Shown here piece by piece: positions 1 to 8,031 of a stretch of DNA of 64,000 nt (positions within the stretch are counted from its first letter, which is position 1; each line of letters starts with the position of its first letter). Below the pieces are notes generated by a model. The model was given only the letters and a program-made list of their open reading frames with translations. It ran no database searches and had not been told where the DNA came from. Position numbers and translations under genes: made by a program. The stretch lies in NCBI RefSeq assembly GCF_014596915.1, contig NZ_JACVWU010000019.1, forward strand, positions 124,001 through 188,000, read 5' to 3'. Source of the DNA: Streptomyces sp. TRM68416. GTDB taxonomy: Bacteria; Actinomycetota; Actinomycetes; Streptomycetales; Streptomycetaceae.

Positions 1-266
1 CGGGCATGCGGGTCGCTCCTCGGTGCCTGACTGATCGGTGTGCGGATGCTGGCTGGATTGTTCCTGCGTCGAACCCGTTTCAGGTTTTCCCCGTGTTACG
101 GATCGGGCCTGCTCACCGTGCGGCCCGCCACACGGTGTTCGAAGCCCCGTACGAACCACGTGTTCGATCACTGCTACGCTTCCGGACCTCGACCGGAAGA
201 TCGCTGGAAGATCGCCGGACCACCACACGTCATTCACATGCCACTCATCGGCAGGAGAGGTCGCCC
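1..266. other. Leader region before the first gene
   Basis: No gene is supported here. The frame of the downstream sigma factor stays open to the window edge, but that extension resembles no sigma-factor N-terminus and lacks a convincing ribosome site. A GGAAGATCGC decamer occurs twice in tandem (about 198-219). The promoter of the sigma gene is presumably here, but I cannot place it. Confidence 0.5.
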
Positions 267-827
267 GTGGGCACAGTCGTCGACGACGCCGCCTCCGTGG
301 AGTTCCATGCCTTCTTCGAGCGCCACTACGCCGAACTGTCCCGGCTGGCCCATCTGCTGACGGGCGACCCGGACGCCGCCGACGATCTGGCGGCGGACGC
401 GCTGCTGGCGCTGTGGCACCGGTGGGACCGGGTCCGCGCGGCCGACCATCCGGCCGCCTACGCGCGCGGTGTGGTCGCCAACCTGGCCCGTACCCGGATC
501 CGCAGCGCCGTCCGTGAGCGGCGGCGCATCGCGCTGTTCTGGTCGCAGCGCGAGGAGAAGACGGAGAACCCGGACGTGGCGGGCGTCGTCGACGTCCAAG
601 AGGCGTTGCGTAGACTCCCGTTCCGCAAACGCGCCTGCGTGGTGCTGCGGCACGCCTTCGACCTCTCGGAGAAGGACACCGCACTGGCCCTCGGCGTCTC
701 GGTCGGTACGGTGAAGAGCCAGACGTCCAAGGGAATGGCGGAGCTCCAGCGGCTGCTCGGCACACAGGAGTCACCGCTGAGGATGCAGACGGCCATGGCG
801 CGCAATGCCGCAGGAAGGGACCGATGA
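267..827 (+). CDS. ECF / SigE-family RNA polymerase sigma factor
   Basis: This 186-residue protein has the two conserved blocks of a small ECF sigma factor. A region-2-like helix set (residues ~8-70, with FFERHYAELSRLAHLLTGD and DPDAADDLAADALLALW) is followed by region 4 (residues ~110-165), which ends in the helix-turn-helix LGVSVGTVKSQTSKG. It would direct core RNA polymerase to a small regulon. I chose the GTG at 267 because GGAGAGG lies just upstream and homology starts there; longer starts are in frame but unsupported. Its stop overlaps the next start as ATGA, so it is translationally coupled to a membrane protein that may act as its partner. The same arrangement recurs at 45.6-43.8 kb. 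The family call is sure; the regulon is unknown. Confidence 0.9.
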   Translation: MGTVVDDAASVEFHAFFERHYAELSRLAHLLTGDPDAADDLAADALLALWHRWDRVRAADHPAAYARGVVANLARTRIRSAVRERRRIALFWSQREEKTENPDVAGVVDVQEALRRLPFRKRACVVLRHAFDLSEKDTALALGVSVGTVKSQTSKGMAELQRLLGTQESPLRMQTAMARNAAGRDR

Positions 828-1687
828 GGATGCAGCGGGACGTGCACGACGAGCTGCGCGCCCGGCTGCACCAGGCGGCCGGGGAGCACGAGCCGAACCG
901 CGAGCACATCCTCGCCCGGGTCGAGCGCGGCATGGCGGAACAGACCCGTCCCGACCACCGGGCCACCCGTCCGCCGGTCTTCGGCTGGGTGCGGGTGGTC
1001 AGCGCGACGGCCGCGGTCGCGGGCGTGCTCGCGGTCGGCGGCTACGCGGTGGCGTCGGCCGTGAAGGAGGACACCCCGCAGCGGTCGGTGACGACCTCGC
1101 CGACACCCACGCCGTCGCCGGACACGACCAGCCGTGCGCCTGCCCCGCCGGCCCCGCCCGCGGACCCGACTCCGGAGCGCTCCGGGGAGGGCGGCCGGAA
1201 GCCGAGTGCGACGCCCACGCAGACTCAGCCGTCGGCGACGGCCCAGCCGCCCGCGGCGGACGCGCAGGACGGCCCGCTGTGGTCGGAGGGCACGGTGGAC
1301 CCGCACAGCAACGAGTTCTGGGCGCAGAGCAACGTGACGCTGAGGACGGACGAGGAACTGACCGGGCTCACGGTCGTGCTGAAGGTGGCGCAGACCGGCG
1401 GGGTGAGTTCGTCCGGTGCCTGGCGGTCGCTGCCGGAGGACGACTTCACGCTCACCGTCGAGGAGCGTGACGGCTTCCTCGTGTACACCTGGAAGCTCAA
1501 GGAGGGCCGTACGGCCCGCAAGGGCGAGTGGGTGTTCGCGGGCCAGTACAACCATGAGCGCGGGGGCCGGGACGCCAAGGACGACCGCTATACGGCGACG
1601 GCCCGGGCGGGCGGCAAGCAGTGGTCCGTGGCCGGCGGCTTCGCCCCGCAGGAGGGCGACGGCCCGAACGCCGAGGGCGGCTCGTAG
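824..1687 (+). CDS. Single-span membrane protein coupled to the sigma factor (putative anti-sigma or effector)
   Basis: A 287-residue protein with a charged cytoplasmic N-terminus (residues 1-53), one membrane helix (~55-78, WVRVVSATAAVAGVLAVGGYA), a Pro/Thr/Ser-rich extracytoplasmic linker (~85-145) and a C-terminal beta-rich domain (~150-280) with several Trp and Tyr. The N-terminal segment (EHILARVERGM) is of the kind found beside SigE-type sigma factors, but I see no zinc-binding HxxxCxxC motif, so it is not a classical ZAS anti-sigma factor. The ATGA overlap with the sigma gene strongly suggests one operon and a functional link. The C-terminal domain would face the cell wall. I do not recognise its ligand. 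Confidence 0.75.
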   Translation: MRMQRDVHDELRARLHQAAGEHEPNREHILARVERGMAEQTRPDHRATRPPVFGWVRVVSATAAVAGVLAVGGYAVASAVKEDTPQRSVTTSPTPTPSPDTTSRAPAPPAPPADPTPERSGEGGRKPSATPTQTQPSATAQPPAADAQDGPLWSEGTVDPHSNEFWAQSNVTLRTDEELTGLTVVLKVAQTGGVSSSGAWRSLPEDDFTLTVEERDGFLVYTWKLKEGRTARKGEWVFAGQYNHERGGRDAKDDRYTATARAGGKQWSVAGGFAPQEGDGPNAEGGS

Positions 1688-1805
1688 GGCCCGCGGAAGG
1701 CAGCCGCGAAGGAAGGCGCGAAAAAGTTCCGAGGGCGCGGCAACCCTTTCCGCACCCGTGGCGACCAGGAAGCGCAAGGCACCTCTCCCCACGCAAGGAA
1801 TGGGC

Positions 1806-1988
1806 ATGACCGCACGAGCCGAACAGCGCGTCCGCCGCCGGGTCACCGGGCTCACCGGGCGGCGGGCGGTGGTCGCCGGTGCCCCGGCCTTCGAAATCGG
1901 CTCGGTGTGGCCGCGGACGGAACGTCATGCCGCTTCGGCGCGTCTGACATCACGTACCAGTAGTAACCCCAAAGACCTGCTGACCTGA
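1806..1988 (+). CDS. Possible small basic protein (60 aa), weakly supported
   Basis: A short frame starts at ATG 1806, six bases after an AAGGA ribosome site, and ends 23 bases before a strong hairpin (2012-2043). The first 40 codons have the high-GC third position of a real Streptomyces gene; the last 20 do not. The peptide is Arg-rich at its start (RVRRRVTGLTGRR) and matches no family I know. It may be a genuine small gene, a degraded remnant or chance. Confidence 0.25.
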   Translation: MTARAEQRVRRRVTGLTGRRAVVAGAPAFEIGSVWPRTERHAASARLTSRTSSNPKDLLT

Positions 1989-2011
1989 GCCCCCCTCGGT
2001 CAGCAGATGAA

Positions 2012-2043
2012 GCGCCCCCGCCGGTGACGACCGGCGGGGGCGC
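2012..2043 (+). terminator. Rho-independent-like hairpin
   Basis: A perfect 13-bp stem (2012-2024 with 2031-2043, GCGCCCCCGCCGG) closes a six-base loop. There is no long T-run, which is usual for Streptomyces terminators. It would end transcription from the sigma operon or the small frame before the GH43 promoter. Confidence 0.65.
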
Positions 2044-2101
2044 GCTTCTCGGGTCCGGTGCCCGGCCCGGGGGCGGGGTTGGCGCCCCCGGCGAAAGCGA
2101 C

Positions 2102-2112
2102 CGAAACTTTCG
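2102..2112 (+). promoter_or_regulatory. CGAAACTTTCG operator upstream of GH43
   Basis: The exact sequence CGAAACTTTCG lies 107 bases before the GH43 start. The same motif (CGAA-N3-TTCG, core GAAACTTTC) is known upstream of Streptomyces xylanase and beta-xylosidase genes, where LacI-family repressors of the BxlR type bind. No LacI-type gene is present in this window, so the regulator would act in trans. Confidence 0.6.
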
Positions 2113-2218
2113 CTCACTTCCATCCCACCGCTACCGATTGACGTGCTGTTTCCGGCTGGTAACACTCCGAGGGCGCCCCACCTTCAACAGAAACCCCCAC
2201 ACCCACACAGGGACTGAC

Positions 2219-4417
2219 ATGCGCCCACGCCTCCTGCTCGTCGCCTGTCTCTCGCTCCTCCTCGCCCTCCTCACCGCCCCGCCCGGTTCCGCCCACTCCG
2301 GAGCACCACCCGTGAAGCAGCCCAAGTACGCCGGCTATCTCTTCGCCTACTTCACCGGCGAGGGCACCGCCGACGGCGAGCAGATCCGCTACGCCCTCAG
2401 CCGGGGCAACGACGCCCTGCACTGGCGCGAGCTGAACGCCGGCAAACCGGTCCTGACCTCCACGATCGGGGAGAAGGGGCTGCGCGACCCGTTCGTGATC
2501 CGCTCCCCCGAGGGCGACAAGTTCTACATGATCGCCACCGATCTGCGCATGTACCGCAACTCCAGCGGCAGTTGGGACCACGTCCAGCGGCACGGCAGCA
2601 AGTCGATCATGGTCTGGGAGTCCACCGACCTGGTGAACTGGACCGACCAGCGCCTGGTGAAGGTCTCCCCCGACAACGCGGGCAACACCTGGGCGCCGGA
2701 GGCCTACTGGGACGCCTCGCTCGGCGAGTACGTCGTCTTCTGGGCGTCGAAGCTGTACGCCGACGACGACCCCGGCCACACCGGCTCGACGTACAACAAG
2801 ATGCTGTACGCGACCACGAAGGACTTCCGCACCTTCAGCGAGCCCAAGGTGTGGAACGACCCCGGCTACTCGGTCATCGACTCCACGGTCGTCGAGCACG
2901 CGGGCACCTACTACCGCTACACCAAGGACGAGCGGGACCCCTCCTCCGGCAGCCCCTGCTCGAAGTTCGTCACCGGTGAGAAGTCGTCCTCGCTGACCGA
3001 CACCTCGTACGAGTTCGTCTCCGACTGCATCGGCAGCGGGGCGATGGACCGCGGCGAGGGACCGACGGTGTTCAAGTCCAACACCGAGGACAAGTGGTAC
3101 CTGTTCATCGACGAGTACGGCGGCCGCGGCTACCTCCCCTTCGAGACCACCGACCTCGACTCCGGCCGGTGGACCCCGTCGACGGACTACCAACTGCCCG
3201 CGAGCCCGCGGCACGGCACGGTCATCCCGGTGACGCAGAAGGAGTACGACCGGCTGCTGGCCGCCTACCCCGAGAGCCCGACCTCACTGGTGGACGCGAC
3301 GGCGCGCGGGCAGAAGGGGTACGCGATCGTCACCGAGTCGGCGAACAAGGTCGTCCTCCCGATGGAGCCGAACGCCGATCTGCGGCGTCTCGCCCCGCAG
3401 TTGTGGGTGGGCGAGGGCGCCACGGTCAGCCCGAGGTCCGGCACCCGGCGCGACTTCCGCACCCCGCGGACGTACACCGTCACGGCGGCGGACGGCACGA
3501 GCCGCACCTGGACGGTCGAGGCGGTGCCGACCCGCAGTCCCGTCCTGCCCGGCCTGAACGCCGACCCGGACGTGCACTACCTGAACGGCGAGTACTGGAT
3601 CTACCCGACCACCGACGGCTTCCGCGGCTGGAGCGGGACGCGGTTCAAGGCGTACTCGTCGAAGGACCTGGTCCACTGGAAGGACCACGGAGTCATCCTC
3701 GACCTCGGCCCCGACGTGAGCTGGGGTGACACCTACGCCTGGGCACCGGCGATCGCCGAGCGCGACGGCAAGTACTACTTCTACTTCTGCGCCGAGCAGC
3801 AGATCGGCGTGGCGGTGGCCGACTCCCCCGCCGGCCCCTTCAAGGACGCCCTGGGCAAGCCCCTGGTGGCCAAGGGCGGCGCCTGGGGCGGCCAGATGAT
3901 CGACCCGGCGGTCTTCACGGACGACGACGGACAGGCGTACCTGTACTGGGGCAACGGCCGCGGCTATGTCGTACCGCTCAACGACGACATGGTGTCGTTC
4001 GACCCGGCCGCGGTGAAGGACATCACCCCCGAGAACTTCCGTGAGGGCGCCTTCGTGATCAAGCGGAACGGCACGTACTACTTCATGTGGTCCGAGGACG
4101 ACACCCGCAGCGAGAACTACCACGTCGCCTACGCCACCGGCCCGTCCCCGCTCGGCCCGTGGACCAAGCACGGCACGATCCTCGCCAAGCGGCCCGAGTA
4201 CGGCATCAAGGGCACCGGCCACCACTCGGTGGTCAACACCCCCGGCACCGACGACTGGTACATCGTCTACCACCGCTTCGCCCTGAACGGCCCCGGCCGG
4301 CCGGGCGGCGACGGCATGCACCGGGAGACCACGATCGACCGCCTGCGCTTCGCCGCGGACGGCACGATCGTCCCGGTGGTGCCGACCCTGGAGTCGGTCC
4401 GGCCGGTCAAGCGCTGA
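2219..4417 (+). CDS. Secreted tandem glycoside hydrolase family 43 protein (arabinan/arabinoxylan-active)
   Basis: A 732-residue secreted protein with a Sec signal peptide (about residues 1-24, cut near GSA-HS). It has two five-bladed propeller GH43 modules. The first (~35-385) has LRDPFVIRS and a later EGPTVF; the second (~440-725) has NADPDVHYLNGEYWI, MIDPAVF and REGAFVI, which fit the Asp base, Asp pKa modulator and Glu acid of the family. A short beta-sandwich linker (~395-435, ending in a YTVTAADGT stretch) joins them. It probably releases arabinose or xylose from pectin side chains or arabinoxylan outside the cell. Start ATG 2219 is set by the signal peptide. It stands alone between a hairpin at each end and has the CGAAACTTTCG operator upstream. 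Exact specificity cannot be read from sequence. Confidence 0.88.
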   Translation: MRPRLLLVACLSLLLALLTAPPGSAHSGAPPVKQPKYAGYLFAYFTGEGTADGEQIRYALSRGNDALHWRELNAGKPVLTSTIGEKGLRDPFVIRSPEGDKFYMIATDLRMYRNSSGSWDHVQRHGSKSIMVWESTDLVNWTDQRLVKVSPDNAGNTWAPEAYWDASLGEYVVFWASKLYADDDPGHTGSTYNKMLYATTKDFRTFSEPKVWNDPGYSVIDSTVVEHAGTYYRYTKDERDPSSGSPCSKFVTGEKSSSLTDTSYEFVSDCIGSGAMDRGEGPTVFKSNTEDKWYLFIDEYGGRGYLPFETTDLDSGRWTPSTDYQLPASPRHGTVIPVTQKEYDRLLAAYPESPTSLVDATARGQKGYAIVTESANKVVLPMEPNADLRRLAPQLWVGEGATVSPRSGTRRDFRTPRTYTVTAADGTSRTWTVEAVPTRSPVLPGLNADPDVHYLNGEYWIYPTTDGFRGWSGTRFKAYSSKDLVHWKDHGVILDLGPDVSWGDTYAWAPAIAERDGKYYFYFCAEQQIGVAVADSPAGPFKDALGKPLVAKGGAWGGQMIDPAVFTDDDGQAYLYWGNGRGYVVPLNDDMVSFDPAAVKDITPENFREGAFVIKRNGTYYFMWSEDDTRSENYHVAYATGPSPLGPWTKHGTILAKRPEYGIKGTGHHSVVNTPGTDDWYIVYHRFALNGPGRPGGDGMHRETTIDRLRFAADGTIVPVVPTLESVRPVKR

Positions 4418-4480
4418 GCGCTCCGCTGAAAGTGCCGCGACGGGTCGTCGTTCGCCCGGGGACTCGTCGTGGCCGGTCGC

Positions 4481-4518
4481 GCAGTTCCTCGCGCCCCTTT
4501 TGGGGCGCGAGGAACTGC
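4481..4518. terminator. Long bidirectional terminator hairpin
   Basis: A perfect 17-bp stem (4481-4497 with 4502-4518) closes a TTTT loop. It sits between the convergent GH43 and pectin esterase genes and can stop both. This CGCAGTTCCTCGCGCCCC hairpin is a family of intergenic repeats seen widely in Streptomyces chromosomes. Confidence 0.85.
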
Positions 4519-4561
4519 AGTCGAATGCGCCAGGTCCGCTTGGCTCAGTCGATCGTCGCGC

Positions 4562-5692
4562 TCAGCGGGCGTCCCGCCACGGCTCCCACTCGCCGAGCAG
4601 GGCGGCTCGGGTCTGTGACTCGGCCTGTTCGTCGGTGAGTTGGGGGCGGTTGGCGGGGACGGTGGTCCGGGCGCCGGGGCCGGTGTTGCGGTACTCGGCG
4701 AACCGCTGCTCCTGCCAGGGGTGGCCGCTGGACATGGTGGCGTAGGGCGCGACCGCGTCGATGCCGGGGCCCAGCCAGGTCTCCCGGACCGTGAGCCTGG
4801 GGCGGGCGGTGGGGTCGGAGCTGGGCACCCAGGGGCGGGCCAGCTTGTAGAAGGCGTCCGGGGCCTCGCTGGTCACCCGGCTGCGGGTGACCAGGTAGCC
4901 GTTGGGGTTGGCGCCCGCCGTCGAGGGCGCGAAGACGAAGCCGTAGGGGGCGCCCGCCAGGTCGGTGCGGGTCAGGGTGCGGAAGTGGCAGTGCTCGAAG
5001 ACGGCCGTGGCCCGGCCGAAGACGAAGTCGACGTCGCCCTCGGCGTAGCAGTGGGAGAAGTACTGCCGGGCGAAGCGGGTCAGCGCGTTCGTGTCGGCGT
5101 ACAGCGTGTCCTGGTGGCCGAGGAAGCGGCAGTGGTGGAAGGCCGAGCGGTCGCCCGTCACCTTGATCGCGACGGCCTGGGTGCCGGTGATCTCCGGATG
5201 GTCGGCGCGCAGCCAGTCGTTGGCGAAGGTGATCCGGCGGGCGGTGAAGCCGTCGGCGCGCACGGTGGTGGTGGCCGAGCCCGTGGTGCCGTACGTGCCC
5301 GAGCCGTCGGGCTTGGGGGTGCCGGCGGCGTTGTCGTACACGATGACGACGTCGCGCGGGTCGTCGCCGGCACCGAGCCAGGTCATCCCGGTGCGGGCGG
5401 CGGTGACCGAGACCGTCTCTCGGTAGGTGCCCGGCGCGAGGACCAGCGTCCAGCCGCTTCCGGTGGCGGCGTCCACCGCGGCCTGGACGGTGGTGTGGTC
5501 GCCGCGGCCGTGCGGGTCGACGTACAGGGTGGTGGGCGTGAGGCGGGCGGCGGGCGAGCCGTGGCGGCCGAAGGGGCGGCGGGTGCCGGCCCGCCCGGGG
5601 GCGGGGGCGAGGCCGATCACGGCGGCGGCACCGGCGCCCGCCGTCAGGAATCCCCTTCTGGACAGGGGCGGTTCGTGGTGGGGCCAGGGCAT
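4562..5692 (-). CDS. Secreted pectin methylesterase (CE8)
   Basis: A 376-residue pectinesterase that hydrolyses methyl esters of polygalacturonate outside the cell and so prepares pectin for the lyases nearby. The N-terminus carries a twin-arginine signal (SRRGFLTAG, residues 11-19) and a hydrophobic stretch to about 36. The parallel beta-helix contains family CE8 signatures: QAVAIKV (172-178), the catalytic-Asp motif GHQDTLYAD (192-200) and VDFVFG (221-226) with the second Asp. Length is normal for a single-domain enzyme. It is the last gene of the minus-strand pectin array but is separated from the pectate lyase gene by a strong hairpin, so it may be transcribed at a lower level or from its own promoter. 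The esterase call is secure. Confidence 0.92.
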   Translation of the reverse strand: MPWPHHEPPLSRRGFLTAGAGAAAVIGLAPAPGRAGTRRPFGRHGSPAARLTPTTLYVDPHGRGDHTTVQAAVDAATGSGWTLVLAPGTYRETVSVTAARTGMTWLGAGDDPRDVVIVYDNAAGTPKPDGSGTYGTTGSATTTVRADGFTARRITFANDWLRADHPEITGTQAVAIKVTGDRSAFHHCRFLGHQDTLYADTNALTRFARQYFSHCYAEGDVDFVFGRATAVFEHCHFRTLTRTDLAGAPYGFVFAPSTAGANPNGYLVTRSRVTSEAPDAFYKLARPWVPSSDPTARPRLTVRETWLGPGIDAVAPYATMSSGHPWQEQRFAEYRNTGPGARTTVPANRPQLTDEQAESQTRAALLGEWEPWRDAR

Positions 5693-5758
5693 GCGGGTGC
5701 TCCTTGGAGGTGCGGTGGCCTACGGGGGTGTTCCTCGCCGTGGGAGGCGGGGTGGGCG

Positions 5759-5790
5759 GGGGGCCGGGGCGGTCGCGCGCCCCGGCCCCC
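5759..5790 (-). terminator. Terminator hairpin after pectate lyase gene
   Basis: A 13-bp G+C-only stem (5759-5771 with 5778-5790) with a six-base loop starts six bases beyond the pectate lyase stop codon. It separates that gene from the pectin esterase gene downstream. Confidence 0.75.
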
Positions 5791-5796
5791 GCCGGG

Positions 5797-7107
5797 TCAG
5801 CAGCCGCCGGCGCCGGCCCGGCGGTCGACGATGCCCGGAACTGCTTGCGGCCGGTCGACCTTGGTGCGCAGGGTCGGGGTCCAGCCCGCGCCGGACTGAA
5901 GGGTCTCCTCGGGGATCTCCGCGTTGTGCACGGCGATCAGGTCCGTCAGCTTGCCGTTGACGTAGTTGTGCTCGGCGGTCAGCGGCGCCTCCTTCCACTT
6001 CTTCAGCACCTTGCCGACGCTGACGCCGGGGGCCAGCGTGAGGGCGTTGTGCGTGGCGTGGAGACGGGACTCGATGCCGATGCCGAAGACGTAGCCGAAC
6101 TTCTGCTCCTTGGTCACCACGAAGTGGTTGTTGTAGGAGTCGACCTGCCCGAACCGCACGCGGGGCGCCCGCTCCACGATGCCCTCGAAGCGGTTGTGGT
6201 GGAGCGTGACCTTGAGCTTGCCCGCGTCGGTGGCGGCCGCGCTGTCGCTGTTGCCGATCAGCATGGTCTTGTCGTGGTCCGCGAAGGAGTTCCACGACAC
6301 GGTGACGTGGTTCGCCCCGCGCACGATGTCGAGCAGGCCGTCGTGCTGCTGGTAGGTCTTGCCGAAGTAGGACGGCAGGGAACTGTCGGGGTGGCGGCCG
6401 TCGGTGAGCGTGTTGTGGTCGATCCACGCATGGGTGGAGCCGTAGACCACCACACCGTCGTACTCGGAGTTCCAGGCGCCGGTGTTGTCGTCGTCGGTCG
6501 GGTCCCACTGCGGGAAGCAGTCGAGCGGGGCCTCGATGGTCAGGTTGCGCAGGATGACGTTGTCCACGCCCTTGATCTGGAGGCTGCCGCCGAGGATCCC
6601 GGAGTCCTTGCCGACTCCGACGATGGTGGTGTTGGCGGGGACGGCCGCCTTGATGGCCTTGTCCTGGTTGTCCGCGGAGGCGGCCCGCAGGTCCTCCTGC
6701 TCACCGCTGACGGGGGTGTCGTTGCCCCAGACGGCCGGGGCGTAGTCGGCGAGGTACTGCCGGAAGTCGTACCCCTCGGCCTCGAAGGCCTCGCAGCCCT
6801 GGGACACGGCGTCGATCATGCCCTTGACCCTGATGATCCTCGGGGCGTCACCGCCGTCCTTCAGGGCGGCCCTGAACTCCTCCCACGTGGTCACGGTGTA
6901 GACGTGCTCGGCGTCGGCGGCCGAACCGCCGGTGGTACCGGCACCCTCCGAGGCCCAGCCGTCCCCGGCGGCCAGGACCTCCCGGCCCAGGTCACGGGAG
7001 CCGGCCTGGGCGACGCCGGTGCCGGTGACACCGAGGACGAGCGCGGTGCAGCCGATCAGCGCGGCCGCCCTGGTGGTGGCATGCCCATGCCATTTCAGTG
7101 CGTTCAT
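5797..7107 (-). CDS. Secreted pectate lyase (PL1)
   Basis: A 436-residue polysaccharide lyase family 1 enzyme that cleaves polygalacturonate by beta-elimination with calcium. It has a Sec signal peptide (residues 1-36). The beta-helix shows the Asp-rich calcium-binding region (DPTDDDNTGAWNSEYDGV, 202-219), WIDHN (228-232) and the catalytic-arginine motif RAPRVRFG (313-320). Start ATG 7107 is chosen for the signal peptide and an AGAAGAGAG ribosome site; the upstream in-frame extension is only the reading of the previous gene's complement. The leader AGAAGAGAGCCG is nearly the same as that of the solute-binding protein gene at 9378. It follows the acetylesterase gene by 28 bases, so they are probably co-transcribed. 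Confidence 0.93.
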   Translation of the reverse strand: MNALKWHGHATTRAAALIGCTALVLGVTGTGVAQAGSRDLGREVLAAGDGWASEGAGTTGGSAADAEHVYTVTTWEEFRAALKDGGDAPRIIRVKGMIDAVSQGCEAFEAEGYDFRQYLADYAPAVWGNDTPVSGEQEDLRAASADNQDKAIKAAVPANTTIVGVGKDSGILGGSLQIKGVDNVILRNLTIEAPLDCFPQWDPTDDDNTGAWNSEYDGVVVYGSTHAWIDHNTLTDGRHPDSSLPSYFGKTYQQHDGLLDIVRGANHVTVSWNSFADHDKTMLIGNSDSAAATDAGKLKVTLHHNRFEGIVERAPRVRFGQVDSYNNHFVVTKEQKFGYVFGIGIESRLHATHNALTLAPGVSVGKVLKKWKEAPLTAEHNYVNGKLTDLIAVHNAEIPEETLQSGAGWTPTLRTKVDRPQAVPGIVDRRAGAGGC

Positions 7108-7135
7108 GGTGCGGCTCTCTTCTCTCGGTAGGGGT

Positions 7136-7927
7136 TCAGGCCTCGGGCCAGGTGATCCAGGACTCCGGGATCTCCTCGTCGATCCTGCGCACGTCCTGCG
7201 GGCGCAGCACCCGCGTGCGCAGCAGTTCCCGGGCCACGAGCCGCGCGACGGCGATCGCGCCGGGCGGGTTGAAGTGCGTGTTGTCCTGCTCGGTGGCGGT
7301 CCAGTTGAAGTACTTCTTCGTCTCCTCCGCGCCCAGCTCCTGCCACAGGGCCAGCGACAGCGCCTGGATGTCGAGCAGCGCCACGCCCTCCTCCTCGGCG
7401 AGCGCACGCATGGCCGCCGGGTAGTCGCCGTGGGTGGGCTGCGCGGTGCCGCCCGCGTCGAACTTCCGCCGCTCGACCGAGGTGGCGAGCACGGGCCGGG
7501 CGCCGCGGGACCGGGCGCCGTCGACATACAGGCGCAGGTGGTCCTGGTACGTCGTCCAGGGCTCGGTGTACCGCGTGGGGTCCGCGGTCTTCTCGTCGTT
7601 GTGCCCGAACTGGATCAGCAGGAGGTCACCGGGCCGAAGGGCGCCGAGGACGACATCAAGTCGGCCCTCGTCGACAAAACTCTTCGAACTCCGCCCGTTG
7701 ACCGCGTGGTTGGAGACGCGCAGGCCCTTGTGCAGCAGGAACGGGAGCGCCATGCCCCACCCGGTCTCGGGCGCGGCGTCGGCGTACTTCTGGGCGGCGG
7801 TGGAATCACCGGCGAGGTAGAGGGTCCGGGTCCGACGCGAGGATGCCTGCGCGGTCCCGCCGACCGCGACTCCGAGGGGAACGGCCGCGAAGGCGGCAGC
7901 GGCGACTTGCCTACGGGAAAGCGACAC
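7136..7927 (-). CDS. Secreted rhamnogalacturonan acetylesterase-like SGNH hydrolase (CE12)
   Basis: A 263-residue SGNH esterase with the four family blocks: GDST (40-43), the Asn/Gly region around VNGRSS (75-80), GHND (107-110) and DNTHFN near the C-terminus, giving Ser, Gly, Asn and Asp/His of the active site. The best match is rhamnogalacturonan acetylesterase, which strips acetyl groups from pectin backbones. The N-terminus (LSRRQVAAAAF) looks like a Tat or Sec signal. I chose the GTG at 7927 because GAAAGGAA lies five bases upstream and the signal peptide starts there; a longer frame to 8053 overlaps the upstream gene and has no ribosome site. The neighbours are all pectin enzymes. Confidence 0.87.
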   Translation of the reverse strand: MSLSRRQVAAAAFAAVPLGVAVGGTAQASSRRTRTLYLAGDSTAAQKYADAAPETGWGMALPFLLHKGLRVSNHAVNGRSSKSFVDEGRLDVVLGALRPGDLLLIQFGHNDEKTADPTRYTEPWTTYQDHLRLYVDGARSRGARPVLATSVERRKFDAGGTAQPTHGDYPAAMRALAEEEGVALLDIQALSLALWQELGAEETKKYFNWTATEQDNTHFNPPGAIAVARLVARELLRTRVLRPQDVRRIDEEIPESWITWPEA

Positions 7928-8031
7928 GGGGTTCCTTTCAGGAAGGGTGACTCGACCTACCAGGGGCACGGGGAACCGCGCGACCGGCCACGACGGCCCG
8001 CAGCTCCCCCACGACAGAAACCACCGAGCTC

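Larger units (their letters stand above)
1688..2218. other. Intergenic region with hairpin and xylan/arabinan-type operator
   Basis: This 531-base gap holds the possible small frame (1806-1988), a terminator hairpin (2012-2043) and an 11-bp CGAAACTTTCG box (2102-2112) before the secreted GH43 gene. I see nothing else coding. Confidence 0.5.
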
